Assembly: GCA_009924725.1 (NCBI GenBank)
Contig: RFRA01000004.1
Coordinates: 1-15,960, forward strand
Direction: 5' to 3'
Origin: Actinomycetota bacterium
GTDB taxonomy: Bacteria; Actinomycetota; Actinomycetes; Nanopelagicales; Nanopelagicaceae
DNA length: 15,960 nt
Below the pieces are notes generated by a model. That model saw only the letters and a program-made list of their open reading frames with translations, was not told where the DNA came from and searched no databases. Made by a program: the position numbers and the translations under genes. This document shows positions 6,259-13,599 of this stretch, one piece after another (the stretch's first letter is position 1; each line of letters begins with the position of its first letter).

Positions 6259-7615
6259 AAAAGAACACGTTTTTTGTTTCAGTGTAAGCATCGAGGGCAT
6301 CAGGACCAAGGGCTCTACCCAGTCCGGATTGTTTGAAGCCACCAAATGGCGTCCAGAATCTGACTGATGAGTGAGAGTTAACAGATAAGTTTCCACTCTC
6401 AATCGCACGAGATACGCGAATAGCGCGGCCCATGTTATTAGTCCAGATAGATCCCGATAAGCCGTATTGCGAGGCATTAGCGAGCTCAATTGCTTCTGCT
6501 TCATCCTTGAAGGTAAGAACTGAAACTACTGGACCAAATATTTCCTTACGCCAAGTACGAGCATTAACACTTTTTGGTAGCAGAACTGTTGGTGGCATCC
6601 AGTAACCAGGCCCGACAGGGGCAGAACCTGTAAAAGCCACTTGATCATCCTGATCGCCAAGGAAAGATTGCACAGTTTCTAATTGCTTCTTGGAAATAAG
6701 TGGACCCATTTGTGATGAATCCAGATTTGGATCCTCTACCCGAAATTCTTTTACGCCTTTTTCGAAGCCAGCCATAAAGCGGTCGAAGATGCTTTCTTGA
6801 ACCAGAATTCTCGAACGGGCACAGCAGTCTTGTCCTGAGTTATCAAATACTGCGCCAGGTGCGGATGCGGCTGCTAAATCAACATCAGAATCTGCAAAGA
6901 TTACGTTGGCACTCTTGCCGCCAAGTTCAAGAGTTACTCGCTTAACTTGATCGGCGCAACCAGCCATAATTGATTTACCAACTGCAGTTGAACCAGTGAA
7001 CGAAATTTTGCGAACTGTCGGATTAGTGACAAAACGATTTCCAACGACGCTACCTTTACCGACAATTACATTAAATACACCTTCTGGGATGCCAGCTTCA
7101 AGTGCTATCTCAGCTAAACGAATTGCTGTTAGTGGCGTTAACTCGGCTGGCTTTAAGACCACGGTATTTCCAGAAGCAAGGGCGGCTGCGAAGCCCCACC
7201 CGGCAATTGGCATCGGAAAATTCCAAGGAACAATAATTCCGACGACACCAATTGGCTCTTTAAAGGTGATGTCTATTCCGCCGCCGACCGGGATCTGTTT
7301 TCCATATAGACGCTCTGGGGCACCCGCGTAATAGTTTAAAACATTTGCAACATTGTCAGCTTCCCAAAGTGCATTGCCGCGAGTGTGGCCTGAGTTGTTG
7401 ATTTCGATCTGAGCAAGTTCTTCGCGATGAGATGTGACTAATGATGAGAAACGGCGCAAGAGATTAGCCCGATCGCCGGGGGTTACATCTCGCCAAGTTT
7501 GAAAAGCTTTGGCAGCCTTGGCAATGACTAAGTCTGTTTGAGCTACATCTGCCTCTTCTAGAGTAGAGAAGACTTTCTCATTGGCAGGATTTATTACATC
7601 AAAAGTCGTGGACAT
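6251..7615 (-). CDS. NAD(P)-dependent aldehyde dehydrogenase
   Basis: A 454-residue aldehyde dehydrogenase that oxidises an aldehyde to the acid with NAD(P). The fold's signature sites are all present: PWNFP (130-134) with Asn132, KPAE (155-158), FTGSTAVGK (206-214), catalytic Glu230 in LELGGKSAN, and nucleophile Cys264 in GQDCCARSR, where a second Cys follows directly. It lacks any signal or membrane segment. The gene is the last of a tight SDR-ligase-ALDH operon: only three bases separate it from the ligase stop, and an AAAGG ribosome site lies in the end of the ligase gene. Context suggests that it oxidises the gamma-glutamyl aldehyde produced by the alcohol dehydrogenase, a PuuC-like role. 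Its stop codon shares TTAA with the convergent alcohol dehydrogenase. Confidence 0.92.
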   Translation of the reverse strand: MSTTFDVINPANEKVFSTLEEADVAQTDLVIAKAAKAFQTWRDVTPGDRANLLRRFSSLVTSHREELAQIEINNSGHTRGNALWEADNVANVLNYYAGAPERLYGKQIPVGGGIDITFKEPIGVVGIIVPWNFPMPIAGWGFAAALASGNTVVLKPAELTPLTAIRLAEIALEAGIPEGVFNVIVGKGSVVGNRFVTNPTVRKISFTGSTAVGKSIMAGCADQVKRVTLELGGKSANVIFADSDVDLAAASAPGAVFDNSGQDCCARSRILVQESIFDRFMAGFEKGVKEFRVEDPNLDSSQMGPLISKKQLETVQSFLGDQDDQVAFTGSAPVGPGYWMPPTVLLPKSVNARTWRKEIFGPVVSVLTFKDEAEAIELANASQYGLSGSIWTNNMGRAIRVSRAIESGNLSVNSHSSVRFWTPFGGFKQSGLGRALGPDALDAYTETKNVFFSA

Positions 7616-7618
7616 TAC

Positions 7619-8977
7619 TTAGAACCTTTCAAAGTTGCGGAACAGTTCCCAGTCAGTCACTGCTTTGCCGTATGCGGCTAGTTCTACCTTTGCCATATTT
7701 GCGTAATGGGCTTGTACCTCACTACCAAAAACTTCTTTAACCCAGGCACTATTTTCCCAAAGATCTAGTGCCTCAGTCATTGATGCCGGTACTCGAGCAG
7801 AATCAGATTCATAGGCATTGCCAGTAAATGCTGGTTCAAGAGTTAATTTGTTTTTAATGCCATCTAAACCAGCAGCAATGATTCCGGCTACCGCAAGATA
7901 CGGGTTTACATCTCCGCCCGGTACACGATTTTCAAGTCGGAGCCCTGCGCCATGACCAACTAGGCGAAGAGCGCAGGTGCGGTTATCGCGGCCCCAGCGA
8001 ACAGCAGTTGGTGCAAATGATCCTGGCACGTACCGCTTATATGAGTTGATATTTGGTGCAAAGAGAATTGACAGTTCGCGCAGATGAGCAATTTGACCTG
8101 CAATGAATTGGCGACCAACTTCGCTCATTCCATGCTCAGAATCTGAGTCATCGGTCATTACTAACTCACCTTTTAGACCTCGGAAAGATAAGTGGATATG
8201 CGAAGAGTTGCCCTCTTTCTCGTTTGGCTTAGCCATGAAAGTAAGTGCATAACCTTGTTGATCGGCGATCTCTTTGGCGCCGTTCTTATAAATAACATGG
8301 TTATCACAATTTGAAAGAGCATCTGAATATTTAAAAGCAATTTCATGTTGGCCTAAGTTGCATTCGCCCTTAACTGATTCAACCACCATGCCAGCAACCG
8401 ACATACCCATCCGGATATCGCGCAATAGTGGTTCAATTCGAGAGCCACCTAAGATCGAATAATCTACATTGTATTGATTAACTGGAACTAGATTTTTATA
8501 ACCTTTGTTCCAAGCTTCCTCGTAACTATCTCTATAAACTACAAATTCCAATTCAGTTCCACACATTGCGACCATGCCATGCTTTTCAAGTTCGGCAACT
8601 TGCTTACGAAGCACTTGGCGAGGAGAGGCAACTACATCGGTGTGATCTAGCCATGCGACATCTGCCAAAATTAGCGCTGCACCAGGTTGCCATGGAATTA
8701 AGCGAAGCGTGTTTAGATCAGGAATAAGTGCGAAATCGCTATAACCGCGCTCCCAAGAGGACATCGCATAGCCATCAACAGTGTTCATATCTACATCTAC
8801 GGCAAGTAAGTAGTTACAACCTTCGGTGCCATGTTTTATGACTTCATCCAGGAAGTATTGACCATGGATACGTTTACCGGTTAGCCGACCTTGCATATCG
8901 GTCATAGCCACGACCACGGTATCGATCGAGCCGTCGGCTATTTTGGCTTTCAAACTTTCTAGGCTTAGCGAACTCAT
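7619..8977 (-). CDS. Glutamine synthetase-like gamma-glutamyl-amine ligase (GlnA4/PuuA type)
   Basis: A 452-residue member of the glutamine synthetase superfamily that most likely joins glutamate to an amine with ATP. Catalytic and metal residues align: Glu142 and Glu144 (TELEF), Glu205 and Glu212 (GECNLGQHE), His260 (SSHIHLS), Arg315 (NSYKR), Arg333 and Arg338 (NRTCALR), Glu349 and Arg351 before GGDVNPYLA. However, the residue matching E. coli Glu327, which takes a proton from ammonium, is Phe321 (GSFAP where GlnA has GYEAP). The DGSS loop carrying Asp50 is also not recognisable. True glutamine synthetase is therefore unlikely. PuuA (gamma-glutamylputrescine synthetase) and Streptomyces GlnA3 and GlnA4 are the known functional precedents. 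It lies between an SDR and an aldehyde dehydrogenase, 16 bases after the SDR stop. Confidence 0.85.
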   Translation of the reverse strand: MSSLSLESLKAKIADGSIDTVVVAMTDMQGRLTGKRIHGQYFLDEVIKHGTEGCNYLLAVDVDMNTVDGYAMSSWERGYSDFALIPDLNTLRLIPWQPGAALILADVAWLDHTDVVASPRQVLRKQVAELEKHGMVAMCGTELEFVVYRDSYEEAWNKGYKNLVPVNQYNVDYSILGGSRIEPLLRDIRMGMSVAGMVVESVKGECNLGQHEIAFKYSDALSNCDNHVIYKNGAKEIADQQGYALTFMAKPNEKEGNSSHIHLSFRGLKGELVMTDDSDSEHGMSEVGRQFIAGQIAHLRELSILFAPNINSYKRYVPGSFAPTAVRWGRDNRTCALRLVGHGAGLRLENRVPGGDVNPYLAVAGIIAAGLDGIKNKLTLEPAFTGNAYESDSARVPASMTEALDLWENSAWVKEVFGSEVQAHYANMAKVELAAYGKAVTDWELFRNFERF

Positions 8978-8993
8978 GTCCGTACTATTCCAG

Positions 8994-9761
8994 TTACTGC
9001 GCAGTCATGCCACCATCTGCCGAAACTATCGAGCCAGTCATAAATGAGCTTTCATCGGAAGCAAGGAATAGGACCACATTTGCGATTTCGCGGCTGGTGC
9101 CGGGGCGTCCAATTGGCTGGAAAGAATCAATGGTTTTGTAGACATGATCTAGTCCGCCCAACATCTTGGCATGGGCGTGATTTATTGGAGTATCGACCCA
9201 GCCCGGGCAGATAGCGTTGCAACGAATTCCAGTTTTTGCATAGTCAAGGGCGATGCCTCGAGTGAACATAACTATTGCGCCTTTTGAAGCTGAGTACACA
9301 CTCAAGTAAGGCTCAGAAACTAAGCCATTAACGCTAGACATATTTACGATTGAACCACGCGAATTCTTCAACATATGGGGGATAGCGGCACGAGTTAAAA
9401 ACATTGCGCCTTTAATATTTACATTTAAAGTTCGATCAATAGTTTCATTTGAAACCTCATGGAATACACCAGGTAAGTTAACGCCAGCATTATTTACTAA
9501 AATATCAATAGGACCAAACTTATCTACACACTGGGAAACCATTAAGTCGCAAGCATTGCTATCAGAGATATCGATTTCATATCCTTCTGCCTTGAAATTC
9601 ATATCACGAATCTGGCTGGCTGTTTCATTAGCAGCAGCGGCGTTAATGTCTGCGCAAATAACAGTTGCACCTTCCTCGGCTAGCCGGATTGCACTTGCTT
9701 GTCCTATTCCTGAGCCAGCACCAGTAACTATTGCAATTCGCTTATCTACCCGACCAGACAT
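8994..9761 (-). CDS. Short-chain dehydrogenase/reductase (SDR), classical type
   Basis: A 255-residue classical SDR with the Rossmann motif TGAGSGIG (13-20), an acidic Asp38 after the second strand that favours NAD over NADP, NNAG (90-93), the catalytic Ser143, and YSASK with Tyr156 and Lys160. The C-terminal GGMTAQ tail follows the usual SADGG ending. The substrate cannot be read from sequence. In this operon it could oxidise the gamma-glutamylated alcohol, instead of or in addition to the iron-type alcohol dehydrogenase, or handle a different alcohol. A good ribosome site (AGGGAG, about 9766-9771) precedes the ATG. It is the first enzyme gene after the permease, separated by a strong hairpin. 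Confidence 0.9.
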   Translation of the reverse strand: MSGRVDKRIAIVTGAGSGIGQASAIRLAEEGATVICADINAAAANETASQIRDMNFKAEGYEIDISDSNACDLMVSQCVDKFGPIDILVNNAGVNLPGVFHEVSNETIDRTLNVNIKGAMFLTRAAIPHMLKNSRGSIVNMSSVNGLVSEPYLSVYSASKGAIVMFTRGIALDYAKTGIRCNAICPGWVDTPINHAHAKMLGGLDHVYKTIDSFQPIGRPGTSREIANVVLFLASDESSFMTGSIVSADGGMTAQ

Positions 9762-9775
9762 TTCACTCCCTAAAG

Positions 9776-9813
9776 TAATTAACCCGCCTTACCGAAGCAA
9801 GGCGGGTTAATTA
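9776..9813 (-). terminator. Strong hairpin with UUCG loop between permease and enzyme genes
   Basis: TAATTAACCCGCCTT (9776-9790) is perfectly complementary to AAGGCGGGTTAATTA (9799-9813), a 15-bp stem with 8 loop bases. Read on the minus strand the loop is GCUUCGGU, which forms the very stable C(UUCG)G tetraloop, so the element is built for the minus transcript. It begins 18 bases after the permease stop. The T-tract is weak and lies in the stem. It leaves only 14 bases to the SDR start, so it probably works as a partial terminator or mRNA stabiliser rather than a full stop. Confidence 0.75.
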
Positions 9814-9831
9814 TAGTAATTGGATTGCTTA

Positions 9832-11313
9832 TTAGACGTTACGTACAACACCCTTGAAGTGCTTATGTGCGGAGACTACCCACCAGAGCATTGCGCCACC
9901 TAATACGAAGATGAAGGCAATTGGTGTGTAGTTTGCAGACTTCCAACTAAAGTCCGCACCCCACCAAACACCAGCAGGAGTTGTTGGAAGACAGAAATAG
10001 ATAGAAATCATTGCAATTTCTACCACTGCAACAGGTGCCATCCATTTCCACTTACCTCCAAGATTCCATTCACCTTGCTTGAAAGCATCACCCTTACGCC
10101 AACGCAGCCAAATTGGAATCGCAAATGATCCGAATAATCCAATTACCGCCATTGAGGTAACCGCGAAGAAAGCAACTGCCGACCAAATTGCAGGAAGTGC
10201 AATCACGATTGCAGCGGCACCAAGAGCAAATGCTGCATTTGATGGGTTGTGGTTCTTATCCATTTTTACCCATGAGGCATGTCCAGGAACGGCACGGTCG
10301 CGCGAAAATGCGAAAAGCATGCGAGAACCAGCGGTTACGCAAGACATTCCACAGAAGAACTGACCAACACATGTGATGATCAAGATGATCTTCGCCCAAC
10401 CTAGAGAAAGCGCTGTAATGAAGATGGCCTGTGAAGCACCACCTGCTTTAGTGATTCCAGCTTCATCAGTTGCGGCATAAAGGAATGCTAGAAGCATCAA
10501 CCAACCAGCAACTGCAGAGTAAGCAATTGATTTCCAGAGACCTTGTGCAGCAGCTTTTGAGGCTTGGCCAGTTTCTTCAGAAACGTGAGCCGAGGCATCA
10601 AAACCAGTAATTGTGTATTGAGTAAGTAAGAAGCCAACAGGCAATACATAGAACCAATAATTACCAAAACCACTGTTATTAATCTGATGAGTAAAGACCC
10701 ATGATGTGCTCTGGTGCTTTGCGGGCACCATAATCAGAATAAGAATTACAGCTGCGACGCCTCCAACATGCCACCAGACGTTAATACTCTGCAGGCGATG
10801 GATTATGTTTGCACCATAAATGTTCATAGCAATGTGAATCAGAAGAGTTACCGCAAAGACTGCGAATACCAACTTTAAGTTTCCTGGATCAATCGAATTG
10901 TTAAAAAGGTTTGCGGTGTACACAAAGAAGTTTGCAAATCCATAGTCCACGCCTGCTGTTACGGCTACTAGACCCATGAGATTTAGCCAACCGGTTATCC
11001 AGCCATGTACAGGGCGACCTAAATTAAGTGCCCAATAATAAATTCCACCTGCTGTTGGCATTGCCGATAGCAGCTCGGCCATTACTAGACCAACGATCAT
11101 GATCAAGCTTGCAATGATTGGCCAACCAACAGAGATTGCTACCGGGCCACCGTTGTTCCAAGCCTGTGCGAATGTGGTGAAACATCCGGAAAGAATCGAA
11201 ATGATTGAGAAAGAAATTGCGAAGTTGTGAAATCCACTCCACTTGCGATCAAATTCTTGCTTGTAGCCAAGCTCGGCAAGTTTCGCCGCATCTGCATCTA
11301 GATTATTAGCCAA
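9832..11313 (-). CDS. APC-superfamily permease, amino acid/choline transporter (ACT) type
   Basis: A 493-residue membrane transporter with about 12 hydrophobic segments, starting with one at about 28-48. The N-terminal LGYKQEFDRKWSGFHNFAIS (15-34) and the MAELLSAMPTAGGIYYW motif (78-94) are typical of the APC superfamily, and the first resembles the ACT group that includes the yeast choline/ethanolamine carrier Hnm1 and the GABA/polyamine carrier Uga4. It should import an amine, amino alcohol or amino acid by proton symport. Start is TTG with a perfect AGGAGG seven bases upstream. The ATG in between is followed at once by a stop. It leads the minus-strand group with SDR, ligase and aldehyde dehydrogenase, so it probably feeds that pathway. 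The substrate is inferred. Confidence 0.88.
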   Translation of the reverse strand: MANNLDADAAKLAELGYKQEFDRKWSGFHNFAISFSIISILSGCFTTFAQAWNNGGPVAISVGWPIIASLIMIVGLVMAELLSAMPTAGGIYYWALNLGRPVHGWITGWLNLMGLVAVTAGVDYGFANFFVYTANLFNNSIDPGNLKLVFAVFAVTLLIHIAMNIYGANIIHRLQSINVWWHVGGVAAVILILIMVPAKHQSTSWVFTHQINNSGFGNYWFYVLPVGFLLTQYTITGFDASAHVSEETGQASKAAAQGLWKSIAYSAVAGWLMLLAFLYAATDEAGITKAGGASQAIFITALSLGWAKIILIITCVGQFFCGMSCVTAGSRMLFAFSRDRAVPGHASWVKMDKNHNPSNAAFALGAAAIVIALPAIWSAVAFFAVTSMAVIGLFGSFAIPIWLRWRKGDAFKQGEWNLGGKWKWMAPVAVVEIAMISIYFCLPTTPAGVWWGADFSWKSANYTPIAFIFVLGGAMLWWVVSAHKHFKGVVRNV

Positions 11314-11320
11314 TTACATT

Positions 11321-11326
11321 CCTCCT
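11321..11326 (-). promoter_or_regulatory. Perfect Shine-Dalgarno AGGAGG deciding the permease TTG start
   Basis: CCTCCT on the + strand reads AGGAGG on the coding strand, seven bases before TTG (11313-11311). Just upstream lies AAAGC-C-GCTTT (11327-11337), a short inverted repeat that could hold the ribosome site in a small hairpin. Confidence 0.75.
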
Positions 11327-11382
11327 AAAGCCGCTTTAACCTTGGAACGCCATGCTCCGAGGTCGTTGGTGCTGGATCGATG

Positions 11383-11402
11383 AAGGTCACCGAGGTAACC
11401 TT
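11383..11402. promoter_or_regulatory. Operator-like inverted repeat in the divergent permease region
   Basis: AAGGTcACCgaGGTaACCTT pairs at 8 of 10 positions per half. It sits in the 132-base gap between the permease (start 11313, minus strand) and the class II amidotransferase (start 11446, plus strand). A direct repeat CCGAGGT occurs at 11357-11363 and again at 11390-11396, 33 bases apart. This is a candidate shared regulator site. TAACCT (11396-11401) could be a + strand -10 box that the repeat would overlap. No regulator gene is in the window. Confidence 0.4.
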
Positions 11403-11445
11403 TCTACTTCAAAGTGTGCTCTCAACGGAAGAGGTTTGTCTCAAA

Positions 11446-12183
11446 ATGTGCCGTCTAATGGGGTTCGTGTCTTGCCAACCTGAGACTTTTGCTGCTGCTG
11501 CTGGGGCAAATTTGTCCGAATTCATAGATTTATCCGATATCCACTGTGACGGTTGGGGTATATCTGCTATCGAACATGGTGCAAAGAAGACTCAGTTAAA
11601 TAAAGCAGCAGAAGTTGCTCGTACTAGTCCGGATTTTGAGAGCGCCATTACTAATACAAGTACAGATGGAGCGCTCCTTCACCTTCGTTGGGCTACGGCT
11701 GGAATTCCAGTCAGCGAAAAAAATTCTCATCCCTTTATGCATGATGGCTATACCTTCATTCATAATGGTGCTGTTTATCCCAAAGATGCCCTAGATCCAT
11801 ACATCGCTGATCAGCTACGCCAATATATTTTGGGAGATACCGATAGCGAGAAGTATTTCTATTTTCTCTTAACGGAAATTAAAAAGTTAGGTTTAATCGA
11901 AGGAATAAAGAGCGCACTTGCAATAATTAAAGAGATTGACTTCTCGAGCATCAACGCCATGATTTTGACAGACTCACAATTCATAACAATCTGTGAGCAC
12001 GATCCTGACCGCAAACCAAGTTGGGCTGGTGATGGTTATTACGATCTTTACTACAAAATTACCGAGAAAGATGTTGTCGTTGCCTCGAGTGGCTGGAATC
12101 AAGATGGTTGGAAACAGCTGCCCAATCACCAGATTCTGGTAGTAGATCGCTCAACGCTTGCGATCAATGTGCTTGCCATCTAA
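11446..12183 (+). CDS. Class II glutamine amidotransferase, YafJ/EgtC-like
   Basis: An N-terminal-nucleophile amidotransferase domain of 245 residues without a synthetase partner. I placed the start at ATG 11446 because Cys2 (MCRLMGF) must become the N-terminal nucleophile after Met removal. An open frame upstream to 11380 would bury it. Family motifs follow: HCDGWG (33-38), LLHLRWATAG (77-86), NSHPF (93-97) and FIHNGA (104-109). Members hydrolyse glutamine-like or gamma-glutamyl amide bonds. EgtC removes glutamate from a gamma-glutamyl intermediate in ergothioneine synthesis, whereas YafJ is uncharacterised. No egt genes are nearby. It is divergent from the permease and 21 bases before miaB. 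A second gamma-glutamyl hydrolase for the neighbouring pathway is possible but unproven. Confidence 0.82.
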   Translation: MCRLMGFVSCQPETFAAAAGANLSEFIDLSDIHCDGWGISAIEHGAKKTQLNKAAEVARTSPDFESAITNTSTDGALLHLRWATAGIPVSEKNSHPFMHDGYTFIHNGAVYPKDALDPYIADQLRQYILGDTDSEKYFYFLLTEIKKLGLIEGIKSALAIIKEIDFSSINAMILTDSQFITICEHDPDRKPSWAGDGYYDLYYKITEKDVVVASSGWNQDGWKQLPNHQILVVDRSTLAINVLAI

Positions 12184-12191
12184 CTCAACGA

Positions 12192-12197
12192 TACTCT
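12192..12197 (+). promoter_or_regulatory. Candidate -10 box (TACTCT) for a leaderless miaB message
   Basis: TACTCT fits TANNNT and ends seven bases before ATG 12205, which has no Shine-Dalgarno. A -35-like TTGCCA (12173-12178) is too close (13-base spacer), so the promoter call is weak. Confidence 0.3.
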
Positions 12198-12204
12198 TCT
12201 ACCC

Positions 12205-13599
12205 ATGACACGCACATATCTGGTCGAGACTTACGGCTGCCAGATGAACGTGCACGATTCTGAACGTATTGCCGGTTTATTAGAGGCTGATGGTTACGTT
12301 CCAGTTGAAACCGGAAAGCAAGCAGATTTAGTTGTTTTTAACACTTGCGCAGTTCGCGAAAACGCTGATAACAAACTTTACGGAAATTTGAGTTTCTTGG
12401 CTCCAGTTAAGAAACTTAACCCTGCAATGCAGATTGCTGTTGGCGGCTGCTTGGCCCAGAAAGATCAAGCCACAATCCTTAAGAAAGCACCTTACGTTGA
12501 TGTGGTTTTTGGAACCCATAACGTTGGTTCGCTACCAGTATTGCTTGAACGTGCGCGAATTGAAGAAGAGTCCCAAATCGAAATTCTAGAAGCGCTAGAG
12601 CATTTTCCATCGACGCTGCCGGCTAAGCGTTTTAGTGACTTTACGGCGTGGGTATCTGTGTCAGTTGGTTGCAACAACACTTGCACCTTCTGTATTGTGC
12701 CAACGCTACGTGGAATTGAAAAAGATCGTCCAGCTGCTGACATTTTGCGCGAAATAAACACTTTAGTTGATTCTGGCGTTATCGAAATAACGCTACTTGG
12801 TCAGAATGTAAATGCTTATGGTGTCGATTTTAGTGATCGCGCTGCATTCGCTAACTTGTTGAAGGAATGCGGCAAGATTGCCGGGCTGGAGCGCGTTCGC
12901 TTTATGTCCCCGCACCCACGAGATTTCACAGATGATGTAATCGAGGCAATGGCCAGCACGCCAAATGTGATGCCACATCTACATATGCCATTGCAATCTG
13001 GTTCCAATCGAATTCTGCAGGAAATGCGCCGCTCGTATCGCACTGATCGCTATCTGGGAATTCTTGATCGAGTCCGCACAGCCATGCCACATTCGCAAGT
13101 AACGACAGACATTATCGTAGGTTTTCCAGGTGAGACCGAAGAAGATTTCCAAGCGACGTTAGATCTCGCGACGCAAGCACGATTCTCGGCCGCCTATACC
13201 TATCAATATTCAATTCGTCCCGGAACACCAGCTGCCGTAATGCCTAATCAAGTACCGCCCGAAGTTGTGGGAGAGCGTTACACCCGCTTACACGCACATC
13301 AAGAAGCGATTTCAGCTTCGGTAAATGCCGAAGCAATTGGTCGCACCATGAAAGTTCTAGTTGCTGAAGTTTCTGGTCGTCGTAATGGAGATAATGACCG
13401 TATGACGGGGCGCAGTGAAGATTTCAGATTAGTGCACTTCAACTCAATGGTTGAACAGCCGCTACCAGGTGACTTAATCACAGTAGATATCACCGAGAGC
13501 TCATCGCATTATTTGATTGGCATAGGTGGCAAAGTTGAACGCCGTGCTAAACGCGAAATAAAGGGAACCATGTTAGGTATCCCGGTTATTCGCGCATGA
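12205..13599 (+). CDS. miaB: tRNA-2-methylthio-N6-dimethylallyladenosine synthase MiaB
   Basis: MiaB converts i6A37 to ms2i6A37 in tRNAs that read UNN codons. It is a radical SAM methylthiotransferase with two 4Fe-4S clusters. The 464 residues show the N-terminal UPF0004 domain with Cys12 (YGCQMN), Cys48 (NTCAVR) and Cys82 (GGCLAQ), then the radical SAM triad Cys156, Cys160 and Cys163 (GCNNTCTFC). A C-terminal TRAM domain occupies roughly 385-450. The opening YLVETYGCQMN and the pairing with miaA separate it from RimO and MtaB. The gene overlaps miaA by four bases (ATGA), so both steps of the same tRNA modification are translated together. In many actinobacteria recA and recX sit just upstream. 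Here the amidotransferase gene does. Confidence 0.96.
   Translation: MTRTYLVETYGCQMNVHDSERIAGLLEADGYVPVETGKQADLVVFNTCAVRENADNKLYGNLSFLAPVKKLNPAMQIAVGGCLAQKDQATILKKAPYVDVVFGTHNVGSLPVLLERARIEEESQIEILEALEHFPSTLPAKRFSDFTAWVSVSVGCNNTCTFCIVPTLRGIEKDRPAADILREINTLVDSGVIEITLLGQNVNAYGVDFSDRAAFANLLKECGKIAGLERVRFMSPHPRDFTDDVIEAMASTPNVMPHLHMPLQSGSNRILQEMRRSYRTDRYLGILDRVRTAMPHSQVTTDIIVGFPGETEEDFQATLDLATQARFSAAYTYQYSIRPGTPAAVMPNQVPPEVVGERYTRLHAHQEAISASVNAEAIGRTMKVLVAEVSGRRNGDNDRMTGRSEDFRLVHFNSMVEQPLPGDLITVDITESSSHYLIGIGGKVERRAKREIKGTMLGIPVIRA

Noticed and set aside
6996..7331. 111-codon + strand frame inside the aldehyde dehydrogenase
   Set aside because: It lies wholly antisense to conserved ALDH motifs and shows no family signature.
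7619..8977. Annotation as glutamine synthetase GlnA proper
   Set aside because: Phe replaces the Glu327 equivalent, the DGSS loop is missing, and the context is catabolic.
9776..9813. Attachment site or mobile-element end at the long inverted repeat
   Set aside because: I saw no second copy in the window and no integrase or transposase. The UUCG loop and position after a stop codon fit a transcript hairpin.
10079..10376. Two + strand frames of 94 and 62 codons inside the permease
   Set aside because: Both are antisense to transmembrane-coding sequence. Such frames arise by chance from hydrophobic codon bias.
4291..11313. Full putrescine (Puu) pathway
   Set aside because: No amine oxidase (PuuB) or aminotransferase is present, while alcohol dehydrogenases are, so an amino alcohol fits better.
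11380..11445. Upstream start for the class II amidotransferase
   Set aside because: It would place 22 residues before the catalytic Cys, which must be N-terminal after Met removal.
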